A DNA stretch of 64,000 bases from Candidatus Methylophosphatis roskildensis (GTDB lineage Bacteria > Pseudomonadota > Gammaproteobacteria > Burkholderiales > Rhodocyclaceae), in NCBI GenBank assembly GCA_016708905.1, contig JADJEV010000005.1, positions 372,001-436,000 on the forward strand, read 5' to 3'. This document shows positions 36,139 to 43,752 of the stretch, one piece after another (the first letter of the stretch is position 1; every line of letters begins with the position of its first letter). The notes beneath the pieces are model-generated. The model saw only the letters and a program-made list of their open reading frames with translations. It did not search any database and had not been told where the DNA came from. Both the position numbers and the translations under genes were made by a program.

Positions 36139-37134
36139 ATGAGCCAAACCCAGTCGGCCTCACTGAACCGGGCTGCGACGCTGGAACTCGGCCGTCGCGT
36201 GTTGCGCATCGAAGCCGAAGCCATCCTTGCGCTGATCGACCGCATCGACGGAAGCTTCACCGCGGCGGTCGAACTGATCCTCGCGGCGGGCGGCCGTGTC
36301 ATCGTCAGCGGCATCGGCAAGTCGGGTCATATCGCGCGCAAGATCGCCGCCACGCTGTCCTCCACCGGCACGCCCGCCTACTTCGTGCATGCCGCCGAAG
36401 CCAACCACGGCGACCTGGGGATGATCGCCCGCGACGACGTGTTGATCGCGCTGTCGAACTCCGGCGAGGCCGAGGATCTGCTCAGCATCGTTCCGCTGAT
36501 CAAACGCCGCGGCGGCAAGCTGATCGCGATCACCGGCAATGCCTACTCGTCGCTGGCGCGCGAGGCCGACGTGCATCTGGACGGTCGCGTCGCCGAGGAA
36601 GCCTGCCCGCTCAACCTCGCCCCCACCGCCAGCACGACTGCCGCGCTGGCCCTCGGCGACGCGCTGGCGGTGGCCCTGCTCGACGCGCGCGGCTTCTCGG
36701 CTTCGGATTTCGCCCACTCGCATCCCGGTGGCACGCTGGGTCGTCGCCTGCTCACTCATGTCCGCGACGTGATGCGTGAATTGCCGGCCGTACCGCGCGT
36801 CGGCGAGGACAGCGTCATGGCCGAGGCGCTGCTGTCGATGACCCGCGGCGGCATGGGCATGACCGCGATCCTCGAGGACGATCAGATGGTGGCAGGCATC
36901 TTCACCGATGGCGATTTGCGACGCGCCATCGAACGCGGCTGCAATTTCCGGGTCGACCACGTGCGCGACTTCATGACGCGAAATCCGCGCACCATCGGCC
37001 CGGACGCGCTGGCGATGGAGGCAGTCGAGCGGATGGACTCGCATCGCATCAGCCAGTTGCTGGTGGTGGACGCGGCGGGGATGCTGCTCGGCGCGCTCAA
37101 CACACACGATCTGATGCAGGCCAGGGTGATCTGA
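36139..37134 (+). CDS. kdsD: Arabinose-5-phosphate isomerase
   Basis: KdsD converts ribulose 5-phosphate to arabinose 5-phosphate, the start of KDO synthesis for lipopolysaccharide. The 331-residue protein has an SIS sugar-isomerase domain (about 40-185, GIGKSGHIARKIAATLSSTG, HAAEANHGDLG) and two CBS domains (about 210-325, VRDVMRELPAV and VRDFMTRNPRTIG). Length and layout match the family. It begins the kdsD-kdsC-lptC-lptA operon. Confidence 0.95.
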   Translation: MSQTQSASLNRAATLELGRRVLRIEAEAILALIDRIDGSFTAAVELILAAGGRVIVSGIGKSGHIARKIAATLSSTGTPAYFVHAAEANHGDLGMIARDDVLIALSNSGEAEDLLSIVPLIKRRGGKLIAITGNAYSSLAREADVHLDGRVAEEACPLNLAPTASTTAALALGDALAVALLDARGFSASDFAHSHPGGTLGRRLLTHVRDVMRELPAVPRVGEDSVMAEALLSMTRGGMGMTAILEDDQMVAGIFTDGDLRRAIERGCNFRVDHVRDFMTRNPRTIGPDALAMEAVERMDSHRISQLLVVDAAGMLLGALNTHDLMQARVI

Positions 37135-37670
37135 TGAGCCAGACGGTCGATCTGGCGCGGGTGTGCGCCGCACAGTTGAAGCTGATGGCGTTCGACGTAG
37201 ATGGCGTGCTGACCGACGGCACGCTGTGGTTCACCTCTGCCGGCGATGAAACGAAGGGTTTCTCCAGCGCCGACGGACACGGACTGAAAATGCTGCGTGA
37301 AGGCGGCGTGGAACTGGCGATCATCACCGGACGCAGCTCGCGCGCCGTGGAGTTGCGGGCTCAGAACATCGGCATTGGGCATGTGCACCAGGGGGTCGAG
37401 GACAAGCGGGCGGTACTGCTGGAACTTGCCTCGCGACTGGGCATCGCCCCGGCGCAGTGCGGCTACATGGGCGACGACGTGGTCGACCTGCCCGTCCTGC
37501 GCGCCTGTGGCTTTTCCGCGACGGTGCCGGAGGCCGAGCCGCTGGTGAAGCGACATGTGCAGTACGTCGCATCGCGACCGGCAGGCCGCGGTGCCGTGCG
37601 CGAGGTGTGCGAGTACATTCTTGCCGCCCAAGGCAGGCTCGACGCGCTGCTGGCGCGCTACCTGGCCTGA
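37134..37670 (+). CDS. kdsC: 3-deoxy-D-manno-octulosonate 8-phosphate phosphatase
   Basis: KdsC removes phosphate from KDO 8-phosphate. The 178-residue protein is a minimal HAD phosphatase with the nucleophile motif FDVDGVLTDG, ITGRSSRAVE, and the acidic motif YMGDDVVDLPVL. Its ATG overlaps the kdsD stop by one base (TGATG), so the two consecutive KDO-pathway genes are translationally linked. Confidence 0.95.
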   Translation: MSQTVDLARVCAAQLKLMAFDVDGVLTDGTLWFTSAGDETKGFSSADGHGLKMLREGGVELAIITGRSSRAVELRAQNIGIGHVHQGVEDKRAVLLELASRLGIAPAQCGYMGDDVVDLPVLRACGFSATVPEAEPLVKRHVQYVASRPAGRGAVREVCEYILAAQGRLDALLARYLA

Positions 37671-37677
37671 ACCGGCG

Positions 37678-38256
37678 ATGAGGTTCGTCGGCCGCTGGCA
37701 TGCACTCTATCCCGTGGTGATGATCGGACTGCTGGCCGCGTTGACCCTGTGGCTCAGTCGCGCGATGAATTTCGAACCGGTGCGCCAGGATGGCAAGCTG
37801 CGTCATGACCCCGACTACTTCGTGGACAAGCTCAACGGCAAGCGCTTCGACGACCAGGGCAAACTGCAATACTCGCTGGTGGCCGACCACATGGTCCATT
37901 TCGCGGACGACGAGTCGACCGAACTGACCAACCCGCGGGTGCTGCATCTGGGCCGCGGCACGCCGCTGCGGATCTCGGCCTCGCGCGCAGATGTAAGCAA
38001 GGATGGCAAGGTGGTGACGCTGAAAGAAAACGTCCGGCTGGTGCGAGAGCCCACAGCGGACAAGCCGCAGATGACACTCACCACCACCACGCTGACCGTG
38101 CTTCCCGACGACGAGTTCGCAACGACCGAGGCGCCGGTCACCATCACCCACGGCAACTCGGTCGTGCGTGGGACCGGCTTCGAGTACAACAACATCACCG
38201 CGGTGGCCGTGCTCAAAGCCAATGTACGCGGTGTCCTGCAACCCAAGGGCGGCTGA
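37678..38256 (+). CDS. lptC: LPS export protein LptC
   Basis: LptC is a bitopic inner-membrane protein that passes lipopolysaccharide from LptBFG to LptA. The 192-residue protein has one N-terminal membrane helix (about 11-30) and a periplasmic OstA-like jellyroll (NGKRFDDQGKLQYSLVADHM, VTITHGNSVVRGTGFEYNN). The start is ATG 37678, seven bases after kdsC. Confidence 0.92.
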   Translation: MRFVGRWHALYPVVMIGLLAALTLWLSRAMNFEPVRQDGKLRHDPDYFVDKLNGKRFDDQGKLQYSLVADHMVHFADDESTELTNPRVLHLGRGTPLRISASRADVSKDGKVVTLKENVRLVREPTADKPQMTLTTTTLTVLPDDEFATTEAPVTITHGNSVVRGTGFEYNNITAVAVLKANVRGVLQPKGG

Positions 38257-38277
38257 TACCGCCGTGAAAGCCCCGCA

Positions 38278-38874
38278 ATGACCCTGCTTCGAATCCTGAC
38301 AGCGCTGTGCCTGACCCTCGCCGCTGCGAGCGCGATCGCCGAAAAGGCCGATCGCGGCAAACCGATCAATCTCGAGGCCGACAAGGTCACCGTCGACGAC
38401 CGCAACAAGGTGCACGTCTACGAAGGCAATGTCGTTCTGACCCAGGGAACGCTGGTCATTCGCGCCGCCAAGATCGTGGTTACGCAGGATCTCGCGGGCT
38501 ACCAGCGCGGGGTCGCCTACGCCCCGCCCGGCGGTCTGGCGAAATTCCGCCAGAAGCGCGAAGGCCGCAATGACTACGTCGATGGCGAGGCCGAGCGCAT
38601 AGAGCAGGATGCAAAGACCGAGATCACCCAGTTCTTCAACAAGGCGTGGGTACGCAGCGGTCAGGACGAAGTGCGCGGCGAGTACATCCAGTACAACGGC
38701 GTGACCGAGAACTACCTGGTCACCAATGGGCCCAACGCCACGGTCGTGCCGGGGCAACAAGGCGGCGGTCGGGTGCGGGCGGTGATCATGCCGAAGAGCG
38801 GCACGTCGCCTGCTGCCGCGCCAGAGTCGCAGCCGGAAGCGGCGCCCGCGACGCCCACGCGCAAGACGAAGTAG
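38278..38874 (+). CDS. lptA: LPS transport periplasmic protein LptA
   Basis: LptA forms the periplasmic bridge for lipopolysaccharide. The 198-residue precursor has a signal peptide (MTLLRILTALCLTLAAASAIA) and an OstA domain starting at KPINLEADKVTVDDRNKV. The C-terminal tail is Ala/Pro-rich. Its stop codon lies inside the first unit of an 8-bp tandem repeat. In most betaproteobacteria lptB and rpoN follow directly; here they do not, so the operon has been cut by a rearrangement. Confidence 0.93.
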   Translation: MTLLRILTALCLTLAAASAIAEKADRGKPINLEADKVTVDDRNKVHVYEGNVVLTQGTLVIRAAKIVVTQDLAGYQRGVAYAPPGGLAKFRQKREGRNDYVDGEAERIEQDAKTEITQFFNKAWVRSGQDEVRGEYIQYNGVTENYLVTNGPNATVVPGQQGGGRVRAVIMPKSGTSPAAAPESQPEAAPATPTRKTK

Positions 38875-38899
38875 CGAAGTAGCGAAGTAGCGAAGTAGC
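38868..38899 (+). repeat. Four tandem copies of GAAGTAGC at the lptA stop
   Basis: The unit GAAGTAGC is repeated four times without mismatch from 38868 to 38899, followed by GAGAGC. The lptA stop codon TAG is in the first unit. Copy-number change would not alter the LptA protein. The repeat marks the join to foreign sequence at 38903. Confidence 0.9.
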
Positions 38900-38902
38900 G
38901 AG

Positions 38903-38995
38903 AGCAAGGGTGACTTCATCACGCGCAACTGGGAGCGCGTGCGGGCCTGCCGCAAGCCGATCATCGCCGCGGTCGCGGGCTAAGCGCTGAGCGGC
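38903..38995 (+). pseudogene. Fragment of an enoyl-CoA hydratase gene
   Basis: Read in frame from 38909, this stretch gives GDFITRNWERVRACRKPIIA then AVAG, a stop (TAA), and ALSG. This matches the central block of crotonase-family enoyl-CoA hydratases, where RKPxIAAVAGYALGGG forms the oxyanion-hole region; the tyrosine codon has become TAA. Only about 30 of some 258 codons remain. No other part of the gene is nearby. Confidence 0.72.
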
Positions 38996-38998
38996 GAA

Positions 38999-39874
38999 TC
39001 AACGCCGCCCGATCACCAGCCACACACCGACCCCGCATAACACCATGCCGGCCATGGCACCGGCATCGAGCCGCTCATCGAAAACCAGCCAGGCAATGAA
39101 AGCGGTGGTCGGCGGCGTCAGGTAGAACAGCGCCGAGATCCGAGTCGCCGCGCCGCGGCGAATCAGCAGGTGCAGCAGCGAGATCGCGCCGATCGACAGG
39201 ACCAGGGTCAGCCACGCCAGGGCAAAGAGGAAACTCGGTGTCCACTCGATGCGCCCGGTCTCGATCAATAGCGAGAGCGGACCCACCACCAGCAGCGCCG
39301 CAGCGAACTGCAGCACCGAACCGGTCCACAAGTCGAAGCTCGGCACGAAACGCTTCTGATAAAGCGTACCGAGCGTAATGCTGGCCAATGCCATCAGGGC
39401 GAGCGCCAACGCGGCATGCGAGCCGCCGGCACCGAGCCGCGTGCCCACCACCAGCACCACACCGACGAAGCCCAGCACCAGTCCGAGCCACTGGATTCGG
39501 CCGACACGCTCGCCCAGGAAAAGCGAACTGAGCAATGCGGTGAGCAGCGGCTGCAGCCCGACGATCAGCGCGACCTGCCCGGCCGACAAACCGCTGTGAA
39601 TCGCGCTGAACACTCCCGATAGATAACCCGCATGGAGGATGATGCCGGCCACGGCGAGGTGGGCGCAGGTTCGCCAGTCCGCCGGCCAGGGTCGGCGCAG
39701 CACCAGCGCCAGCAGACCCAACAGGCTCGCCACGCAAACGAAACGCAGCGCCAGGAAGGTCAGCGGCTCGGCATAGGGAAGCCCCAGCTTCGCGCCGATG
39801 AAGCCGGTGCTCCACAGCACCACGAAGGTGGCCGGCGCCAGTTGCAATGCAGCGGATCGAAACGTGGCAGTCAT
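38999..39874 (-). CDS. DMT-superfamily exporter with two EamA domains
   Basis: The 291-residue protein has ten predicted membrane helices in two EamA repeats (about 12-140 and 155-290). Features are the VVLWSTGFIGAKLGLPYAEP opening and the end-of-repeat GLVLGFVGVVLVVG. Relatives export amino acids, purines or other metabolites; the substrate here cannot be predicted. The start is ATG 39874. It is convergent with lptA across the hydratase fragment. Confidence 0.88.
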   Translation of the reverse strand: MTATFRSAALQLAPATFVVLWSTGFIGAKLGLPYAEPLTFLALRFVCVASLLGLLALVLRRPWPADWRTCAHLAVAGIILHAGYLSGVFSAIHSGLSAGQVALIVGLQPLLTALLSSLFLGERVGRIQWLGLVLGFVGVVLVVGTRLGAGGSHAALALALMALASITLGTLYQKRFVPSFDLWTGSVLQFAAALLVVGPLSLLIETGRIEWTPSFLFALAWLTLVLSIGAISLLHLLIRRGAATRISALFYLTPPTTAFIAWLVFDERLDAGAMAGMVLCGVGVWLVIGRR

Positions 39875-40024
39875 GACGGAACGGAACGTAAGGTGAAATC
39901 AAATCTTGCACCGCAGCATCGCCATCCGGGATTTCCCGGATATGCAAGGCGCGGTCGAAACGTATTATCTTATTATCAGTGAGTTATGAATCCATACAAA
40001 ATTGTTGCGATGCAGCAATTGCAC

Positions 40025-40052
40025 TTGACATCAGCACTATCGTGCCTATAAT
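40025..40052 (+). promoter_or_regulatory. Strong sigma-70 promoter of the phasin gene
   Basis: TTGACA (40025-40030) and TATAAT (40047-40052) are both perfect consensus hexamers separated by 16 bp. The start site should be near 40059, leaving a leader of nearly 100 bases before the phasin ATG. Confidence 0.85.
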
Positions 40053-40062
40053 GAGATCGATG

Positions 40063-40089
40063 ATGCAGTGCAACAATGCGGCACAACAA
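40063..40089 (+). promoter_or_regulatory. Candidate PhaR operator
   Basis: Two adjacent related units, ATGCAGTGCAACAA (40063-40076) and ATGCGGCACAACAA (40076-40089), lie just downstream of the predicted start site. A third TGCAGCAA-like unit (40012-40019) flanks the -35. PhaR, the granule-binding repressor of phasin genes, recognises GCA/TGC-rich sites of this kind, so repression until PHA granules form is a reasonable inference. Confidence 0.45.
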
Positions 40090-40155
40090 TTCTCGCCGCT
40101 GCGGTGTATCAGTGGATACAGCCCCATTCAAACAGTTTCGCCAGGAGAGAAGACC

Positions 40156-40722
40156 ATGTTCACCACCCCCGAACAATTTGCCGTCGCCAACAAGGCCTAC
40201 GTCGACGCCATGCTGACCATCGCGAATACCACGTTCGCCTCCGCCGAGCGCCTTGCTGCCCTCAATCTGAATACTGCCCGTGCCGTGCTCGAAGACAGCG
40301 TGGCCAATGCCAAAGTCATGATGTCCTCGAAGGATCCGCAGGAGTTGATGGGCCTGCAGGCATCCTTGGCCCAGCCGATCGTCGAGAAGGCGGTTGCCTA
40401 CTCGCGCAACGTGTGGGAAATCATGACCCAGACGCAGGAAGAACTGTCCAAGGTTACCGAAGCCCAGATGTCCGAAGTCAATAAGCGCATCGCAAGCGCT
40501 CTCGAGAAGGTTGCCCAGTCCGCTCCGGGCGGCTCCGAAGGTGCCGTCGCCGCGGTCAAGTCGGCCATTGCCGCCGCCAACAGCGCCTACGACAGCATGA
40601 ACAAGGCCGCCCGGCAAGTCGCCGAAATGGCCGAGGCCAATGTGGCTGCCGCGACCAGTGCGACCGTCAAGGCCGTCGGCTCCGCCGCCGCGACGACGCC
40701 GAAGTCCAAGAAATCGGCCTGA
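40156..40722 (+). CDS. Phasin family protein (PHA granule-associated)
   Basis: Phasins coat polyhydroxyalkanoate granules and control their size and number. The 188-residue protein is almost wholly helical with the Phasin_2 pattern (TPEQFAVANKAYVDAML, then NARAVLEDS-like heptads) and an Ala/Lys-rich tail ending TPKSKKSA. The ATG at 40156 has a strong AGGAGAG site (40143-40149). The consensus promoter and perfect terminator indicate high expression as a single gene. It implies PHA storage in this organism; phaC and other PHA genes are not in the window. Confidence 0.93.
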   Translation: MFTTPEQFAVANKAYVDAMLTIANTTFASAERLAALNLNTARAVLEDSVANAKVMMSSKDPQELMGLQASLAQPIVEKAVAYSRNVWEIMTQTQEELSKVTEAQMSEVNKRIASALEKVAQSAPGGSEGAVAAVKSAIAAANSAYDSMNKAARQVAEMAEANVAAATSATVKAVGSAAATTPKSKKSA

Positions 40723-40745
40723 CCATCGATTCGGTAGCATCCTCC

Positions 40746-40780
40746 AGAGAAACCCCGCCGAAGCTCGGCGGGGTTTCTCT
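40746..40780. terminator. Rho-independent terminator after the phasin gene
   Basis: A perfect 16-bp inverted repeat (40746-40761 and 40765-40780) with a three-base loop AGC has a GC-rich core CCCCGCCGA and A/T-rich outer ends (AGAGAAA / TTTCTCT). It can work in both directions and also serves the convergent gene ending at 40799. Confidence 0.92.
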
Positions 40781-40798
40781 CGTCGACCCGAGCGAGCG

Positions 40799-41341
40799 CT
40801 ACTCGATCGTCAGTCGAGGCAGCCAGTGCGAGCCCTGATCGGCGCGCTGCAGGAATTCGTCGGTCAATGGCCGTCGCCGCTCACCCTGCGGCACGATGAT
40901 CGGTTCCATGTCTGCGTCGTAAAGCGTGCCGACCAGCCGGTCGCCGTCCGCACGCAGTTTCCAGTACAGGCCGTCGCGCGGGTCGAGGTTCACCGACGCC
41001 GGCTTCTTGTGCAGAAACATCAACTGGTACTCGAGCGGCGCCAGGTCGTCCGCCGACACCTCGCGCTCGCCACCGTACGGGAAATGGCAAAGATACTGCG
41101 TGCTGCCGACGAGACAGCGGAACGGCCGCATGGCGAGAAAATACTCGCCGAAGCGGCTCTCGTCGAGCCGGAACGCGAAGCGCGCACGTGCGTTTGCGAG
41201 TGGCTCGAACATCACGCTGCCGATACGCAGCTTCTCGCCCGCCGCATTCGCAAGCCACACCGATTTCTCGCCAGTCAGCGGGTTGGCCAGGGCTGCTGCA
41301 GTCCACAATCCCAACAACATCACCCACGACAGTCTGCGCAT
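40799..41341 (-). CDS. Secreted protein of unknown function
   Basis: The 180-residue precursor has a clear signal peptide (MRRLSWVMLLGLWTAAALA, cut before NPLTG). The mature part is beta-rich with two cysteines (FRCLVGS, YLCHFPYGG) that may form a disulfide, and motifs LEYQLMFLHKKPASVNLDPR and GLYWKLRADGDRLVG. I recognise no domain. The ATG at 41341 has a strong GGAGAGGAGAAG upstream. It precedes, with a 28-bp gap reading in the other order, the CinA-like gene on the same strand. Confidence 0.75.
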   Translation of the reverse strand: MRRLSWVMLLGLWTAAALANPLTGEKSVWLANAAGEKLRIGSVMFEPLANARARFAFRLDESRFGEYFLAMRPFRCLVGSTQYLCHFPYGGEREVSADDLAPLEYQLMFLHKKPASVNLDPRDGLYWKLRADGDRLVGTLYDADMEPIIVPQGERRRPLTDEFLQRADQGSHWLPRLTIE

Positions 41342-41369
41342 TTGCTTCTCCTCTCCGCCGCTGTAGGGT

Positions 41370-42140
41370 TCATCGCCCGAAGGGCTGCCACTCGATGCCG
41401 CGCCGTGACAGTTCGGTGCGGATTTCCTCCATCGCCTCGCGCACCTCACGCGGATCGCCGCTCATTCCGAGTTCGATGTGCCGGCGCACGCCCTTGCCGC
41501 CGAACGAAGGCAGACACGACAGGGTAGCATCGGTGTACTTTTCGGCGATCGCCTGCATCAGGTCGAGCAGATCGCCTTCTCCGGTTTCGTAGAGCACGAC
41601 CGACTCGCGCGCCGTTTCGCGCGCGTGCTGCAGCTCGCGATAGTGCGTGTCGAGCACCCATTCGATCATCGGCCAGGCCATCTCGGGAAAGCCCGGCATG
41701 AACCAGTGCTCCCTCACCGAAAAACCCGGAATCCGGTTGAACGGGTTCGGGATGATGCGGGCCCCGGCCGGGAATTCACCCAGCCGGAGGCGGCGCTGCA
41801 GCATCTCGCCGGTGCACTTCGGATCGTCGGCGAAGCGCGCGCGGATCTCGCGCTCGGCCTCGGGATGGAGTTCGAGTTGGACACCGAGCGCCGCCGCCGC
41901 AGCCTGCCGGGTGTGATCGTCGGGTGTGGCGCCGATGCCGCCGAAGCACAGCACGATGTCGTCCGCGGCGAAGCTGCGCCGCAGCGCCCCGATCAGCCGC
42001 GGCCGCTCATCGCCGATGTAGCTGACCCAGGCCAGTTGCAGGCCGCGCGCGGCGAGCAGATCGATCAGCCGGGCGAAGTGCTTGTCCGGCCGGCGCCCGG
42101 AGAGGATTTCGTCACCGATGATGTAGGCGCCAATGCCCAC
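41370..42140 (-). CDS. CinA-like molybdopterin-binding-domain protein
   Basis: The 256-residue protein has the MoaB/Mog fold used in competence/damage-inducible protein A: GIGAYIIGDEILSGRRPDKH, LCFGGIGATPDDHTRQAAA and a PGFPEMAW segment. It lacks the C-terminal CinA deamidase domain, so it is the short form of unknown activity. The start is a GTG at 42140 preceded by AAGGAG at six bases; a nearby ATG is out of frame. It is 10 bp downstream of the EI24 gene, a pairing common in betaproteobacteria. Confidence 0.87.
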   Translation of the reverse strand: MGIGAYIIGDEILSGRRPDKHFARLIDLLAARGLQLAWVSYIGDERPRLIGALRRSFAADDIVLCFGGIGATPDDHTRQAAAAALGVQLELHPEAEREIRARFADDPKCTGEMLQRRLRLGEFPAGARIIPNPFNRIPGFSVREHWFMPGFPEMAWPMIEWVLDTHYRELQHARETARESVVLYETGEGDLLDLMQAIAEKYTDATLSCLPSFGGKGVRRHIELGMSGDPREVREAMEEIRTELSRRGIEWQPFGR

Positions 42141-42150
42141 GACATACTCC

Positions 42151-42873
42151 TTACTTCCCCGCGCGCATCCGGCGCAGGGTCTCGAGGCAGAAGTGCACGA
42201 ATGCCAGGCCGGCAAAGGCCGGCGCCAGCAGGTTGACCAGCGGTACGTAGTTGAGCGCGCCGGCGCCGAGTCCGACCAGCATGAGCTGGCTGCGCTGGCC
42301 GGACACCACCCGCCGATATTCGTCGCGATCGGCGTGCTGCATCAGGGCGTCATAGCGATAGGCGCGCTGGTTGAGGTAGGCGGAGAGCAGCAATGGCAGC
42401 ACCACTCCGAGCCCGGGAATCAGCCACAGCGGCAGCGTCAGCACGAACCCGGCCAGATACCAGCACAGCGCAACCAGCGCATTGCCGACACTGCCGGCCT
42501 GCGAGCCGAAGCGGCGCAATTCGAGATCCGCGTAGTCGTGCGCGGCAACGCGTTCGAGTATCAGCGGCAGGGCGAACACCGCGACGATCATGGCGGCGGT
42601 GACATAGATCAACGGCAGCAACAGCAGGATCACGACGATGCCCGCGGTGACGCTGGCCGCGCTGGCCGCCCCCTGGTCGCCGAACAACCCGCCCAGCCAG
42701 GAGAAGTTGCCCACGGCGCCGGCCAGCCACGCGCTCAGCGTGCCGCCGAACAGCCACGCCAGCACGCCCCACAGCGCGATCGCGGCAAGGGTCGGCCAGA
42801 TCAGGTGCCAGAGTATGCCGCGCTGTGAGAGGCTGCGCAGCGCTCGGGAAAAGCTGGTGGCAATCGGTGTCAC
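42151..42873 (-). CDS. EI24-domain (CysZ-like) integral membrane protein
   Basis: The 240-residue protein has about five membrane helices and the EI24/CysZ pattern (SFSRALRSLSQRGILWHLIWP, LINVLAPAFAGLAFVHFCLE-like end with NYVPLVNLLAPAFAGLAF). CysZ members conduct sulfate; related EI24 proteins have no known substrate. The start is GTG 42873. An interspersed repeat lies immediately upstream at 42901, which may have replaced its original promoter region. Confidence 0.82.
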   Translation of the reverse strand: MTPIATSFSRALRSLSQRGILWHLIWPTLAAIALWGVLAWLFGGTLSAWLAGAVGNFSWLGGLFGDQGAASAASVTAGIVVILLLLPLIYVTAAMIVAVFALPLILERVAAHDYADLELRRFGSQAGSVGNALVALCWYLAGFVLTLPLWLIPGLGVVLPLLLSAYLNQRAYRYDALMQHADRDEYRRVVSGQRSQLMLVGLGAGALNYVPLVNLLAPAFAGLAFVHFCLETLRRMRAGK

Positions 42874-42900
42874 GCTGTCATGTTCTCCAAAAACGTCTGC

Positions 42901-43003
42901 CCTGCAACCCCCGTGGATTGGACCTCCGCAGCCATCCTACCCTGTGAGCGCCTGTTCATGCGGCTTCCTGGCATGCAAACTCTGTGAGCGCCTATCCATG
43001 CGG
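42901..43003. repeat. Interspersed repeat (REP-like), copy 3, with a 21-bp direct repeat
   Basis: 42901-42922 (CCTGCAACCCCCGTGGATTG and following) resembles the left module of copy 2 at 29734. Two 21-bp units that begin TGTGAGCGCCT and end CATGCGG lie at 42943-42963 and 42983-43003, differing at two positions. All carry the CCGCATG core in one or other orientation. Confidence 0.6.
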
Positions 43004-43384
43004 GCGTCGCTCGCCGCCAAAGGAGTGAGAATAAACCCTCCGGTCGCCCGAGCGTTCGGTTCGGCAGCCTGGCAGCGTGTCGGACTTGATTCGTGGGCGC
43101 GACGGGTTGCCGCCAACCGGGCGTCTGCGGCGTTGTACCGCTTGGCAACGGAACAACCATTGCCGGCGCCCTTGCGCGCCCGCACTTCCAACTTGCGATG
43201 CCCCACGCTCCAGGCGCGTTCGAGCAGATTCTCCAGGATTCGTCACGAATCGGTGGCAACTACCGACCCGATGCCGTAGCGAAACCCCAGACGCATCGAA
43301 CTGCAAGGCGTCGCTGGTTACGCCATCACTCTACAGCAGTGCGCGATCCCAAACGCCCTGCGAACTCCAGTTTCCGGTTGAAGA
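43004..43384. other. Spacer with no recognisable gene
   Basis: Short open frames exist on both strands, but none has a convincing start, domain or codon pattern. The stretch lies between the repeat at 42901 and the decayed immunity-like gene and may be eroded island sequence. Confidence 0.5.
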
Positions 43385-43674
43385 CTACTCGCCTTTTTCA
43401 ACTAGCAGCTTCAGCCCCTGAAACTCACACGCCTCTCGGAAATTGCGAAACAGCCTTTCCCGCTGCGAATCGGACAGACGGGAATTTTCAGAATCCCAGC
43501 ATTGAAAAGCATCAGGACCACTAATGACACAGGGCTTCCCAGCGCTGAAGCCAATTTCAACGCAACGGTCATGATCTTACCTCCCTCCCTGTATTCGGCC
43601 GTGAATCGCCCGGTAAACTGGACGATGAAGCCACTGTCGCTTTGAACGCCTTGTTTGTTAAGCCAGGTGAACAC
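43385..43674 (-). pseudogene. Frameshifted small immunity-like protein gene
   Basis: From the GTG at 43674 the frame gives MFTWLNKQGVQSDSGFIVQF, then TGRFTAEYREGGKIMTV. One base is then missing near 43562, after which the other frame gives VEIGFSAGKPCVISGPDAF, QCWDSENSRLSDSQRER and LFRNFREACEFQGLKLLVEKG with a stop at 43385-43387. With one base restored the product has 96 residues, the size of a small cytoplasmic immunity protein, and the mixed beta then helix pattern recalls Imm74-type proteins. It lies directly beyond the IS1634-type element from a truncated toxin gene on the same strand. The immunity role is inferred from that position. Confidence 0.6.
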
Positions 43675-43737
43675 ACGTTAGCCCAACTTCCACAGTTGGC
43701 GGGGCGGTTTTGCGGATTATCAATGGGTTAATGTTCA

Positions 43738-43752
43738 AGGTCGGCACTACAT
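43738..43752 (+). repeat. 15-bp direct repeat, left copy (inside the IS)
   Basis: AGGTCGGCACTACAT occurs here, overlapping the 3' end of the transposase gene, and again at 45553-45567 upstream of it, in the same orientation. The meaning is unclear; it may be an internal binding site or trace of a nested event. Confidence 0.75.

Noticed and set aside
42870..43259. Possible gene upstream of EI24
   Set aside because: The frame runs through the repeat at 42901-43003, has no ribosome site and no domain; a competing frame of equal length exists.
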